NCBI GenBank assembly: GCA_047602645.1 | Contig: JASGGU010000005.1 | Location: 31,751 to 95,750 of the forward strand | Reading direction: 5' to 3' | DNA from: JAEYFP01 sp047602645 | Lineage (GTDB): Bacteria; Bacillota; Clostridia; Lachnospirales; Lachnospiraceae | Length of the DNA stretch: 64,000 bases | Shown: piece after piece, positions 8,682-17,312 of the stretch | How the letters are laid out: the number at the start of each line of letters is the position of its first letter | How positions within the stretch are numbered: the first letter of the stretch is position 1 | The notes under the pieces: generated by a model | Told to the model about the DNA's origin: nothing | Databases searched by the model: none | Seen by the model: only the letters and a program-made list of their open reading frames with translations | Position numbers and translations under genes: made by a program

Positions 8682-9452
8682 TTACACCCTCCATAGAATT
8701 ATTTTCCCAATGGAGGTATGATCAAACAAAAGCAGCACAGACAGGAATAGAATAACTCCCGCTGCCACAACATACTCTTTCATGGCAAAAACAACCGGAT
8801 GGATCGCATGCCGCTTTACATCCCGCTCCAACCCTCTTGTAGTGCCGGAGGCCGCCAATTCATCCGTCACTTTCAGGCAGCGCATCAAAAGCGGAATTAA
8901 TAGGTACTCCATTGTCATCAAAGGATGAAAAACCCTTTTCCATACCGTATCCCCAATCCCGCGAATGCCCATGGCGTTTCGTATCATTCGATATTCAATC
9001 CGCAATGTCGGAAGATAACGGAACATGACGACCAAGGGAATTGTGACCGACTGCGGCAGCTTCATACGCTGCAAGGACACCATAAGCTCATCCATTCCCG
9101 TAGTTTTTAATACCCATCGCCCCATCATAATAATCGGAATCATCTTTCTTACCGTAACGCCGAAAACACTCATCATCACACTCAAGCCCGGAACGGACAC
9201 ATAGCGGAAAAGAACGTTCAGGTAGGCTACCGCAATATACACAATCAGCATTTTCACCGCCCACTTTAGTTCACTTCCCGCACTGATGAATGCCGCAAAC
9301 GCAACCATTAAGGATATTCCTGCAACATCACCCATGAGGAAATAGCTGACAAATCCGATTAAAATAAGTAAAAGCAGTTTGCATCGAGGATCTAATAATG
9401 CAGTTCCCGAATATTGTTTTTTCATAATTATTTGTAATATTGTATGTTCCAT
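8682..9452 (-). CDS. ECF transporter T component (system 1)
   Basis: A 256-residue membrane protein with several hydrophobic helices and the EcfT-type coupling segment (SGTTRGLERD). It connects the substrate-binding S protein to the ATPases. The start is ATG 9450-9452, preceded by CGGAGG; longer in-frame extensions run into the upstream S gene and are not supported. It lies between the S gene and the fused ATPase in one operon. Confidence 0.88.
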   Translation of the reverse strand: MEHTILQIIMKKQYSGTALLDPRCKLLLLILIGFVSYFLMGDVAGISLMVAFAAFISAGSELKWAVKMLIVYIAVAYLNVLFRYVSVPGLSVMMSVFGVTVRKMIPIIMMGRWVLKTTGMDELMVSLQRMKLPQSVTIPLVVMFRYLPTLRIEYRMIRNAMGIRGIGDTVWKRVFHPLMTMEYLLIPLLMRCLKVTDELAASGTTRGLERDVKRHAIHPVVFAMKEYVVAAGVILFLSVLLLFDHTSIGKIILWRV

Positions 9453-9520
9453 AGCAAGCCTCCGAAATGCAAAAGGAGCCGCCAAGCAGCAGCCCCTAAG
9501 CCTTTTTATGCCGACCACAA

Positions 9521-10123
9521 CTATTTCACAGTTACTAAACCTGCTTTTATAAAATGCTTTTTTAACATGTTCTGTCCCAGCCATCCGCCAAGTAATCCTC
9601 CGATAAGACCGGCTGCGACTATAACGATCAGCATCGGGGCAGAAGTAAAGCCGGTTATCGTGTCTATGTATTCCTGCGGGATGCTGTTACGTTCCATCGC
9701 GGCAACAAAAGCCGCCTGCAGAAATTTGATAGGTCCAATCGCACCAAAGGTAAATATGCCGCTAAAAACAGAATAGGCAGCCATCATCGACCTCGTTGTA
9801 ACCTCTTTTCCACCTAGAATCAGGATGTCGCAGAGAATGCCACCTGCTACCAACGAAATCGGAATAAACCAAAATGCTCCAACAACCAAGAACAGTACCG
9901 CCTGTATGATTCCGCAAATAGTTAAAACACCTTTTTTCGGCACTTTTGCAAGCAGCAGCATCATAACAATACCATTTGGAATTGCTACAACCGGTGGATA
10001 AAACACGTTCGTTATCGGCCCTGCCACACTCATTGCGGTGCTGATAATCATACAAATCACCCACATAAGAGCAGTAAGAATACCTACCAGAATAAAATCT
10101 TTTGCATTGAGTTTCTTATTCAT
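9521..10123 (-). CDS. ECF transporter S component, MptD (Trep_Strep) family (system 1)
   Basis: A 200-residue, very hydrophobic protein with five to six membrane helices, matching the MptD/Trep_Strep family of ECF substrate-binding components. These proteins define substrate specificity; that of the MptD family is not firmly assigned, and related ECF systems in streptococci have been linked to heme or metal uptake. First gene of the operon; AAGGAGAAG site before the ATG. A palindromic operator lies at 10163-10178. A paralogue is at 16300-16920. Confidence 0.85.
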   Translation of the reverse strand: MNKKLNAKDFILVGILTALMWVICMIISTAMSVAGPITNVFYPPVVAIPNGIVMMLLLAKVPKKGVLTICGIIQAVLFLVVGAFWFIPISLVAGGILCDILILGGKEVTTRSMMAAYSVFSGIFTFGAIGPIKFLQAAFVAAMERNSIPQEYIDTITGFTSAPMLIVIVAAGLIGGLLGGWLGQNMLKKHFIKAGLVTVK

Positions 10124-10162
10124 CTTTTCACTTCTCCTTCAATTGTTAAAAAATGCGCCGAA

Positions 10163-10178
10163 GTTAGTTCAATCTAAC
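10163..10178. promoter_or_regulatory. 16-bp inverted repeat operator, copy 2
   Basis: GTTAGT-TCAA-TCTAAC, one mismatch from a perfect 6-4-6 palindrome, 10 bases downstream of the -10 box of ECF operon 1. Same arms, length and placement as copies 1 and 3. Confidence 0.75.
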
Positions 10179-10188
10179 CTCAACGCAA

Positions 10189-10194
10189 ATTATA
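10189..10194 (-). promoter_or_regulatory. -10 box of ECF operon 1
   Basis: TATAAT on the minus strand, 66 bases before the S-component ATG. No convincing -35 box is seen at 17 bases, so the promoter may need an activator, perhaps the AraC protein encoded just upstream. Confidence 0.5.
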
Positions 10195-10245
10195 CAGCGC
10201 ACTCTATTGAGATAACACCCAAAAGCGATTCGGTTTTGCCCGAAA

Positions 10246-11217
10246 TCAGTTTACTTTACCTTCTCTTTTATACTTTTTGGGAATTACACCATATTTGTTC
10301 CGAAATGCAGAAGCGAAGTTGCTTGACTTTGTATATCCCACAGACAAGGCAATATGATTGATCGGCAGGTCTGTTGCAACAAGCAATTCAGCAGCCTTTT
10401 CCAATCTCTGATCAATAATATAACTATGAATCGGCATCCCAAACAACGCCGAAAACCCTTTTGAAAGCTTTGATACGCTCATATGTGCTTTTTTTGCCAA
10501 CTGCTCACAGGTTGGGGCATAGGCAAGCTGTCCGTCAATCATCCGTTTGATTTCCCACAGGCTATCCCTGTCCGTTTTTGAAACAGAGATCTTGTCAGAA
10601 CTCAAAATACCCAGCTCCAGAACCTCACTTAGATAAATGGAAACGAGTTCCAGAAGCTTACTATCCAGATAAAGATGCGAAAGCCCTCCGCGATAAAGAG
10701 AAAAATCTTTAAGCTCCGCTAATATCCGCTCCATATTCGCAGTGATTTTTACTTTAGAAACAGTTTTTAACAGCTTATTCTCATAAGCAATTATTTCCTG
10801 TTCCTCAAAATAGTCTTCTAAAATAGAAGAAAAATAGCGCATCGGTATTTTTATATTTTTGAAATGAAAATCACAGTGCTTTGCATAGCAGGCATACTCC
10901 GTGCCGCCATGGCCTTTGTAAATACAGGATTCACCCTTTTGTATTTGGACGTCTTCACGGTGGTTCGTGATTCCCCATGACATGCCTTCATTCATGCAAA
11001 AAATAATTTGAATATATTCCTCACGATTGACGCCCCATACATTCATATCTTCTTTATATAGAACTTTCCAATCGGATAATATCACGCCTCGCTTTGTAAC
11101 TGCCTGTGAAATGCTTCCGTTTCCTAAATCAGAGGGGATATCTAATGATATTGTTTGAGGCGAATTTGCAACGAGGTCATGGTACAAATTATTTAAATAT
11201 TGGTTTGGATTTCCCAT
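10246..11217 (-). CDS. AraC family transcriptional regulator
   Basis: About 323 residues with a C-terminal AraC helix-turn-helix pair (CEQLAKKAHMSVSKLSKGF and INHIALSVGYTKSSNFASAF). The N-terminal two thirds are an unassigned sensor domain. The start is set at ATG 11215-11217, since GGAGG precedes it. It lies directly upstream of ECF operon 1 and on the same strand, and is likely its specific activator. Confidence 0.85.
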   Translation of the reverse strand: MGNPNQYLNNLYHDLVANSPQTISLDIPSDLGNGSISQAVTKRGVILSDWKVLYKEDMNVWGVNREEYIQIIFCMNEGMSWGITNHREDVQIQKGESCIYKGHGGTEYACYAKHCDFHFKNIKIPMRYFSSILEDYFEEQEIIAYENKLLKTVSKVKITANMERILAELKDFSLYRGGLSHLYLDSKLLELVSIYLSEVLELGILSSDKISVSKTDRDSLWEIKRMIDGQLAYAPTCEQLAKKAHMSVSKLSKGFSALFGMPIHSYIIDQRLEKAAELLVATDLPINHIALSVGYTKSSNFASAFRNKYGVIPKKYKREGKVN

Positions 11218-11240
11218 TGCCCACCTCCAATTTATCAAAC

Positions 11241-11660
11241 CTATCTCAGTTCTTTCCTAAGCCTGCTCACAATACGTTCCACCTGATCAATCGCTTCAGC
11301 CACCTGTTCCTTTGCATCTCCGATTTTGGACTGCACGAACATATCCGCAATGAAACCATCAAAAAAGAAATCCGCAAACGTCAGAAAATCTCCGATCTGT
11401 ATGTTCGGCAAATATTCATTTACATCATCCAGTTCCCGCTGGAAGCTCCTCAAATCCTGCCTGGCAGCCTCCATACACTCTGATGCGTTATTCAGCTTTG
11501 AGTGCTTGATCAAATCTGTAATCAGGCCCCCGCCAAGGATATCCACAATTCCCCAGTTTCCGGCACTTTTCAAATAATCCTGTGCCTCCCGCAGGCTATT
11601 TAACGCTCTTTCACCCGCACTGATTGCCTCTCGTATTTCCTTATTTACATCGTATGACAT
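11241..11660 (-). CDS. conserved helical protein with internal duplication
   Basis: A 139-residue, mostly helical, probably cytosolic protein I cannot assign. Its halves resemble each other: residues ~40-80 (ILGGGLITDLIKHSKLNNA, then a charged helix) and ~95-138 (FFFDGFIADMFVQSKIGDA, then a charged helix), so it looks like two helical hairpins from a duplication. It ends 23 bases before the AraC start and may be co-transcribed with it. No catalytic motif is visible. Confidence 0.7.
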   Translation of the reverse strand: MSYDVNKEIREAISAGERALNSLREAQDYLKSAGNWGIVDILGGGLITDLIKHSKLNNASECMEAARQDLRSFQRELDDVNEYLPNIQIGDFLTFADFFFDGFIADMFVQSKIGDAKEQVAEAIDQVERIVSRLRKELR

Positions 11661-11791
11661 ATCATTTCCACCTTATTTTCGTAGTTATGGGATCAAAACT
11701 TATTTGCAAAAATAAGCATTCATCTCTGTTTTAGTATGTGTATAATATATCATCAAAAATTCACCGAAACAAGTATCGGGCTTAAAAATTG

Positions 11792-12451
11792 TTACAACAA
11801 TGTTTCTGCAAGCCGGACAGGATGTCTGATCACAGTCTTCCAGTTCTCCGGTGCCGTTCTTCTGACATCGGACAGGTAAATCTCATGATGCAGCCGATTT
11901 TCAGAAAGGTCATTCTCATATCCCTTCTCCCGCAAATACTGATCCATCAGTGCAACTGTCGCCGGCTCATCGTCAAACGGGCCTGTATGCATACACTGTA
12001 CACAAGTCCCCTCGGCAACAGTCAGGAACTCTACCTTCGAAAAGTCCTGCTTTTTCTTTTCTGCGGCCTCGGCTGCGGCCCATTCAAAATCTGCTTTTGT
12101 CACAAATTCGGGCAAACGGATAACGGATATCCAATGAAAATCTGCTTTTCGATCATAATCCACTCCTTCAAGCATATTTCCACCTTCCTCTTCCTGCCAC
12201 CAGAAACCTTCCAGAGGGGGCACGACATAATCAAAATATCCCTCAATCTGATGATTCCCTTTTTTGCTCATCTTAATAGTAAAAGCAATTCCATAGAGCA
12301 AACCGATGGCTGCCTTGTACTCTCCATCCTCTTCATTTGGATTGCCGGTTCCTCTCACCGCAATAAAATTCATCTCGGGAACATCCACAATCTCCGGCTT
12401 GTTCTTTGGCATATAGAATTCTTTATACTCTTTTTTGTAATCAAATGGCAT
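11792..12451 (-). CDS. GyrI-like small-molecule-binding protein
   Basis: A 219-residue protein with the GyrI-like/SOUL-type fold expected from its motifs (INFIAVRGTGNP-type start, a central region rich in tryptophan, C-terminal HEIYLSDVRRTAPENWKT). Family members bind small amphipathic molecules or act as stand-alone sensors; no enzyme activity can be claimed. It is the last gene of an apparent operon with a ClbS/DfsB-like protein and a WYL regulator. Confidence 0.8.
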   Translation of the reverse strand: MPFDYKKEYKEFYMPKNKPEIVDVPEMNFIAVRGTGNPNEEDGEYKAAIGLLYGIAFTIKMSKKGNHQIEGYFDYVVPPLEGFWWQEEEGGNMLEGVDYDRKADFHWISVIRLPEFVTKADFEWAAAEAAEKKKQDFSKVEFLTVAEGTCVQCMHTGPFDDEPATVALMDQYLREKGYENDLSENRLHHEIYLSDVRRTAPENWKTVIRHPVRLAETLL

Positions 12452-12481
12452 ACTTCTATCCCTCCGTAAATGAATTGCCGT

Positions 12482-13021
12482 CTATCCAAGCAATTTCTTT
12501 TTATGAGCTTTCAGTTTTTTGATCGCCCAGTCATAATGGCTTGAGGTAGTACTTACGAAATAAGATCCCAATGTCGTACCCTTCGTCCATACAAATACCC
12601 CTTTTGAGAAAAGCTCTTCATTTGAGTACTCTTCCATCAATTTCATGAGTTCGCGGTGCGAGGCATCCAATTTATCCGAGGCATCCTGCAAGGATGTATT
12701 CTGATGCTTATTCCAAAACATTACATTCATATCACCATAGGTTTTCCATGAATATTCTTCCGGAAGGAATGGCTGATTCCTGCCTCTCCTGTTTGACGCT
12801 ATCCAATTGATGAGAAGCTGATGCCACTCATATAGATGGATCAGTACATCTCTCAGATTCTTATCCCGTTTCCAGTGGGCTTCTTTCTTCTTCTCATCAG
12901 AAGAAAAATCAAACTCCCTGGACAGTTCCTTCTCTGACATTCCTTCTATCAGCGTCCTAAGCTTTTCATAATTTTCTGTTGCCGCCGCTATTAAATCCGC
13001 CTTCGTCTGTGGTCGTGGCAT
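12482..13021 (-). CDS. ClbS/DfsB family four-helix protein
   Basis: A 179-residue member of the ClbS/DfsB family (PRPQTKADLIAAATENYEKL at the start, VLIHLYEWHQLLINWI in the middle, SHYDWAIKKLKAHKKKL at the end). ClbS protects E. coli from its own colibactin by hydrolysing it, but most members of this large family have no known substrate. Conserved His of the HxxEW helix is present. Its start overlaps the end of the WYL regulator gene by 31 bases, so the two are co-expressed. A detoxification role is inferred. Confidence 0.82.
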   Translation of the reverse strand: MPRPQTKADLIAAATENYEKLRTLIEGMSEKELSREFDFSSDEKKKEAHWKRDKNLRDVLIHLYEWHQLLINWIASNRRGRNQPFLPEEYSWKTYGDMNVMFWNKHQNTSLQDASDKLDASHRELMKLMEEYSNEELFSKGVFVWTKGTTLGSYFVSTTSSHYDWAIKKLKAHKKKLLG

Positions 13022-13938
13022 CTCACTTCATCCTCCTCATATTTTTTCACCAAATCCTTTGCGATATTCAGAAGTTCATATCTGACAGACACAGGTTCCA
13101 GTATCTCGGCTTGACTGCCAAAGGTCATGAGCCAGCTGATCAGGTTCTCCTTATCCGTAAAATCCACAGCAAACAAAAGCTTCCCATCAGCCTGCTCCTC
13201 AAAGCAATGCGGTCCGAATTCTTCTACCAGCCGCCATTTTACATCCTGGGAAAACAAAGCCTTCACCTGCATATTCTGAGGAAATACCTGATCGGTGGAT
13301 AACTCAGGAGGCGGGACATCTCTTTTATCAAAAATTTCACCGATCGCCCTCAGCTGATCCATCCGGTTCAATTTGAACAAACGAAACGCTTCTTTTTCCA
13401 GACAAAATCCCCACACATACCAGCTCGACCATTTAAATACCAGATAGTACGGCTCCACCTTGCGCTCACTTTCACTGTTCGGGGAGTAATACCAAAAAGA
13501 TATCAAATGTCTGTCCTCAATTGCAGTCTGAATTACCTCAATTTTCGGTGACAGAGAATCCTTGTACCAAGAGGAAAGATCAATCAGGATCGAATCTCTG
13601 CCACTGACAAATTCTGAGGAGCCGGACTGCAGCCGTTCCATCAGCTGACTATAATACCTGCTGCCGCAAACGCTGTCCAGGCTGCGCAGCCCCGCAAGAA
13701 TCACCTGCATGTCCTTTGAAGTAAGCAGTGTCCTGTCAATCTTATAGTCGTCCATGATGCCGATACCGCCGCCCGCACCCTGAACGGTACGGATGGGAAT
13801 TCCGGCCTTGCACAAAGCCTCAATATCCCTATTTATTGTCCGTCTGGAAACCTCAAATTTCTCTGCCAATTCAGGAGCTGTTATTTGCTCCTGCTGCAAT
13901 AATACCGAAAGTATTCCGATCAGTCTGTCTATCTTCAT
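12991..13938 (-). CDS. YafY/WYL-domain transcriptional regulator
   Basis: About 315 residues: an N-terminal DeoR-like winged helix (LIGILSVLLQQEQITAPELA, then SRRTINRDIEAL) and a C-terminal WYL region (HLISFWYYSPNSESERKVEP). WYL proteins sense ligands, often nucleic acid or small molecules, and control stress or defence genes. The start is placed at ATG 13936-13938 (MKIDRL), as is usual for the family. It heads an operon with the ClbS-like and GyrI-like genes, which it probably controls. Confidence 0.87.
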   Translation of the reverse strand: MKIDRLIGILSVLLQQEQITAPELAEKFEVSRRTINRDIEALCKAGIPIRTVQGAGGGIGIMDDYKIDRTLLTSKDMQVILAGLRSLDSVCGSRYYSQLMERLQSGSSEFVSGRDSILIDLSSWYKDSLSPKIEVIQTAIEDRHLISFWYYSPNSESERKVEPYYLVFKWSSWYVWGFCLEKEAFRLFKLNRMDQLRAIGEIFDKRDVPPPELSTDQVFPQNMQVKALFSQDVKWRLVEEFGPHCFEEQADGKLLFAVDFTDKENLISWLMTFGSQAEILEPVSVRYELLNIAKDLVKKYEEDEVRCHDHRRRRI

Positions 13939-14051
13939 AAGAACTCCATACCTATACTCTATCAGAGGAAACATGTCATCTGTGTGTCATGTTTATTTTA
14001 ACACAGTATATTTTATTATGAAATACTCAGAACAATTTTCTATATAATAAG

Positions 14052-14087
14052 AACTGCCCGACAGATGCAATGATCTATCGGACAGTT
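14052..14087 (-). terminator. terminator of ECF operon 2
   Basis: Inverted repeat with 15-base arms (two mismatches) around a 6-base loop, 7 bases after the stop of the fused ATPase, followed on the minus strand by a T-rich tract. Confidence 0.65.
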
Positions 14088-14093
14088 CCCTCA

Positions 14094-15545
14094 TCAAACA
14101 AAAAACTGCTTCAGCTTCCCAACCCCTTCTTGATCCAGCTGATAGGTATCTCGAACTTCTCCCTTGTCAATTTGTATCACATGGGTACAGGATTTCATAA
14201 TCAGTTCCAAATCATGCGTTACTACAAAGGCTGTCTTTTTCCCAAGAAAGGATAAAAGCATATTTGCTGTTTCTTCCATGTGGTCGTAATCAAGTCCGCT
14301 GGTTGGTTCATCAAAAATCAAAATCTCTTTATCTGCCAATACAGCCGCCGCAATGGCCACTCTTTGTTTCTGCCCACCCGACAAGCTCATGGGATGCCTT
14401 TCTTTGTATTTTAACAAATCAAATTGCTGCAATACTGTTTCGGCCTTCTCTTCTTCTATATTCTTTAATTTCAATGTGACATCACCTATTACTGTTTCAC
14501 TAAATAGCTGATGATTTACATCCTGCATCACCATATAGCTGCTATCCGTTATTTTCTTCTTTTTCTCTCCATTAATTGTCACAATTCCTTTAAAGTGTTT
14601 ATTTAATCCGCAAAGACATTTTGAGAACGTGCTTTTACCTGCACCATTATGCCCAATGACAGCAATAATAGCATTCTCTGGGATTTCCAGTTTTTCAATG
14701 TTCAGCGCATATTCCTTTTCATCCTTGTAATGATATCGAAAATTCTTCAATTCTATCTTTCGATCAGTATCTAATTGTGTAGCAGAAACGGAATAATCAA
14801 TAGACTCTATATCCATTATTCTCAATCCCATTGTTCTCAGTTGTGCATTGCTGTATTGTTTAAATTGCTTCATAGAAATATCAAAGTCAATTTTTCCATC
14901 ATTCAGATGTATGACACGGTCGCAGATATCTTTCAACCAGTAAAGTCTATGTTCTGCAATGATCACTGTCTTTCCTTGATTCTTCCATCTTTTCATAATC
15001 CTGGCCAAATCACGAATTGCATCTACATCCAGATTAGAGGTGGGTTCATCCAATACAATAATTTCCGGGCTGGTAGCGCAAGCCGATGCACAGGCAATCT
15101 TCTGCTTTTCTCCGCCCGAAAGCAGAAAAATACTTCTTCCCATCAAATCTTCTATTTGAAACTGTTCTACCGTATCAAAATATCGTGCCAGCGTCTCCTC
15201 TCTGTCCAGTCCGTCATTTTCACATCCAAATACAATTTCACCTGAGGTATCCACACAGAAAAACTGACTTCTGGGATTTTGAAACACACTGCCGACTTTC
15301 TTTGATACTTTATTGAGCTCTGTTTTTCTTACATTCATTCCGGCAACCGTAATGGTTCCGCCAATACTTCCTTCGTAATAATGAGGAATCAGTCCATTAA
15401 TCAGCCGGGTTATGGTTGTTTTTCCGCATCCGGATTTTCCGCAAAGCAATACAATTTCACCCTGCTTTATGTGAAGGTTAATATCATCCAAGGTTCCCCC
15501 ATCCAGATTCTTGTATTTAAAATTTAAATTTTGTATCGTAATCAT
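14094..15545 (-). CDS. ECF transporter, fused double ATPase (system 2)
   Basis: A 483-residue fused EcfA1-EcfA2 protein. Domain 1 has Walker A GKSGCGKTT and signature LLSGGEKQKIACA; domain 2 has GHNGAGKST and LSGGQKQRVAIA. It shares order, fusion and several unusual stretches (PRSQFF, the CENxGxDREET block, QxxxxQLF) with the ATPase of system 1, so the two operons arose by duplication or from closely related sources. It powers the T and S proteins encoded upstream. Confidence 0.92.
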   Translation of the reverse strand: MITIQNLNFKYKNLDGGTLDDINLHIKQGEIVLLCGKSGCGKTTITRLINGLIPHYYEGSIGGTITVAGMNVRKTELNKVSKKVGSVFQNPRSQFFCVDTSGEIVFGCENDGLDREETLARYFDTVEQFQIEDLMGRSIFLLSGGEKQKIACASACATSPEIIVLDEPTSNLDVDAIRDLARIMKRWKNQGKTVIIAEHRLYWLKDICDRVIHLNDGKIDFDISMKQFKQYSNAQLRTMGLRIMDIESIDYSVSATQLDTDRKIELKNFRYHYKDEKEYALNIEKLEIPENAIIAVIGHNGAGKSTFSKCLCGLNKHFKGIVTINGEKKKKITDSSYMVMQDVNHQLFSETVIGDVTLKLKNIEEEKAETVLQQFDLLKYKERHPMSLSGGQKQRVAIAAAVLADKEILIFDEPTSGLDYDHMEETANMLLSFLGKKTAFVVTHDLELIMKSCTHVIQIDKGEVRDTYQLDQEGVGKLKQFFV

Positions 15546-15558
15546 ATTGCCGCTCTCC

Positions 15559-16299
15559 TTAGATTATTTTTATATAGAATAATATAGACAATACAATTAT
15601 CAAGGTATAGAGTGCCATCATCATATAATCAATCGCCTCAAATTTAACCTGATTCACGCATACCCTGTCTATATCTCCGCCTAAACCTCTTGTCATGGCC
15701 GATTGGGATAATTCATCACCGATCTTAACCACACAAATAATCAAAGGAACAATCCTGTATTCAATAAACTTTCCAATATGTCTGATATCAAAAACAATAC
15801 CTCTCATTTTCATGGCATCGCTAATGCTTTGAAATTCACAAGCAATTGTCGGAAACATGCGAAACATGACACAGAACGGAACAACAATTTTATCTGACAC
15901 ACGCCATTTTTTCAAGCCTGCCGAGAATTCACTTACTGTTGTTGTCGAGATTATATAAGCTCCTGCAATTACCATCGGCATAAACTTGACAAATATAATT
16001 GTCATTGCAACCAGAAATAACTGCAATCCCCCCTTTACTCCCGGAAAAACATATTCTGTCAGCACAACCGCGATCAGATATAACCCTCCATAAACAACCA
16101 CCAATCGGCCTTTACCGGCAAGCATCATCAAGAAAAACATTGCAAAGCATACGATATGCTGAAAATAAGGAATTCCATTTCCAAGGCCGCCCAAGACAAA
16201 CAAAGAGATCATGATAAGAAGCATAATCTTTGTTCGGATATCCAATACATAAGGCTTCCTTTCAAACGATTTTATTAGCTGTTCTTTTGAAACTTCCAT
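15559..16299 (-). CDS. ECF transporter T component (system 2)
   Basis: A 246-residue polytopic membrane protein of the EcfT family, with the coupling segment SAMTRGLGGD near residue 200. Its start abuts the stop of the S gene with no gap, and the fused ATPase gene follows 13 bases later, so the three form one unit. Confidence 0.88.
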   Translation of the reverse strand: MEVSKEQLIKSFERKPYVLDIRTKIMLLIMISLFVLGGLGNGIPYFQHIVCFAMFFLMMLAGKGRLVVVYGGLYLIAVVLTEYVFPGVKGGLQLFLVAMTIIFVKFMPMVIAGAYIISTTTVSEFSAGLKKWRVSDKIVVPFCVMFRMFPTIACEFQSISDAMKMRGIVFDIRHIGKFIEYRIVPLIICVVKIGDELSQSAMTRGLGGDIDRVCVNQVKFEAIDYMMMALYTLIIVLSILFYIKII

Positions 16300-16920
16300 T
16301 CAAACCAGACCCGCTTTTTCAAAGTGTTTTCTGCTGATTGCTTTTGCTATGTATGCACCAACAACCGCCGAGATGATAATTCCTATCGTCATAACCGGCA
16401 GCATCCAAGGCGGCAGAAAGCTGGATAATGCGTCTGCATATTCCTGCCCATATTCCTGTCTGGAAGCAAAATAGCCAATGGGGTCAATGAATATTGGGAG
16501 ATAATTTCCGAGTAACCATAATGAAAACACTGCATAGCTGGTGACAATTGCTTTTACGCTCTTATAGTTTCCTGCTTTTAATATCAGGTCCGCCAAAACA
16601 GCAAAAATAATTGCAAAAATAAACGGAAAAATTCCCATTCCGCAAAGTCCGGTAATGCCGCCTGTAATGATTCCTGAAATAGATAACATTCCAAACTTAT
16701 TGATCTTGGTATAATAAAGTATCATTGGAATCGCTCCCAAAACCGGCGCAATAAATGCATAGCATACCATCAGTATTGGCACCAGACCCATAAAAGCACA
16801 AACCATTACAATGATAAAATAAATAGCCGTATAGATACCAATATTGATTAAATCCTTTCCGCTCCATTTCTTTGTATCATACTGTATTCCTTCGTTGTCG
16901 TATTTCGAGTTATTACTCAT
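16300..16920 (-). CDS. ECF transporter S component, MptD family (system 2)
   Basis: A 206-residue membrane protein with five to six hydrophobic helices and the C-terminal family ending ISRKHFEKAGLV, which parallels LKKHFIKAGLV in system 1. It has an extra hydrophilic N-terminus of ~25 residues. GAGGAGG lies upstream of the ATG. It determines substrate choice, not known here. Operator copy 3 sits directly before it. Confidence 0.85.
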   Translation of the reverse strand: MSNNSKYDNEGIQYDTKKWSGKDLINIGIYTAIYFIIVMVCAFMGLVPILMVCYAFIAPVLGAIPMILYYTKINKFGMLSISGIITGGITGLCGMGIFPFIFAIIFAVLADLILKAGNYKSVKAIVTSYAVFSLWLLGNYLPIFIDPIGYFASRQEYGQEYADALSSFLPPWMLPVMTIGIIISAVVGAYIAKAISRKHFEKAGLV

Positions 16921-16941
16921 TTTTTCATCCTCCTCTTTTTG

Positions 16942-16957
16942 GTTAGTTTCATCTAAC
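16942..16957. promoter_or_regulatory. 16-bp inverted repeat operator, copy 3
   Basis: GTTAGT-TTCA-TCTAAC, extended by one G/C pair on each side, 6 bases downstream of the -10 box of ECF operon 2. Same design as the copies at 2964 and 10163. Confidence 0.75.
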
Positions 16958-16963
16958 CGTTTT

Positions 16964-16992
16964 ATTATATTACCCTTTTATTTAGAGGTAAA
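16964..16992 (-). promoter_or_regulatory. promoter of ECF operon 2
   Basis: Minus-strand -35 TTTACC (16992-16987) and -10 TATAAT (16969-16964), spacer 17 bases. The expected start of transcription lies inside operator copy 3. Confidence 0.6.
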
Positions 16993-17102
16993 TGCTTAGA
17001 TGCTCTTTTGAGAGATATTCTCATTTAGGAAAAACCTCATCGGCAAGCAGTCTTGTATATTTCGGACAAACGAAATATAATAAGAATATTGGAGGCAATG
17101 AA

Positions 17103-17312
17103 ATGGACTATATAACAACAAAACAAGCTGCCGCTAAATGGGGTGTTACCGATAGAATGGTACTTTACTACTGTACCTTAAGCAGGATTAACGGAGCGGT
17201 GAAGATGGGAAATCTATGGCTGATCCCAAAAAATTCCATTAAGCCTATAGATAGAAGAAAATCGGAAAGAAAAGAAGGAGGCACAATCAATGAATCGAAT
17301 TCTTTTAGTTGA
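17103..17312 (+). CDS. small helix-turn-helix DNA-binding protein
   Basis: A 69-residue protein with an excisionase/MerR-like helix-turn-helix (YITTKQAAAKWGVTDRMV) followed by a basic tail. The ATG follows GGAGG. Its end overlaps the start of the response regulator gene by 23 bases, so both are on one transcript. Small HTH proteins of this kind often sit at the head of two-component/ABC operons in Clostridia; its role is unknown. Confidence 0.7.
   Translation: MDYITTKQAAAKWGVTDRMVLYYCTLSRINGAVKMGNLWLIPKNSIKPIDRRKSERKEGGTINESNSFS

Noticed and set aside
10124..10245. Riboswitch before ECF operon 1
   Set aside because: The leader after the -10 box is only ~60 bases and is filled by the palindromic operator; no known riboswitch core was recognised.
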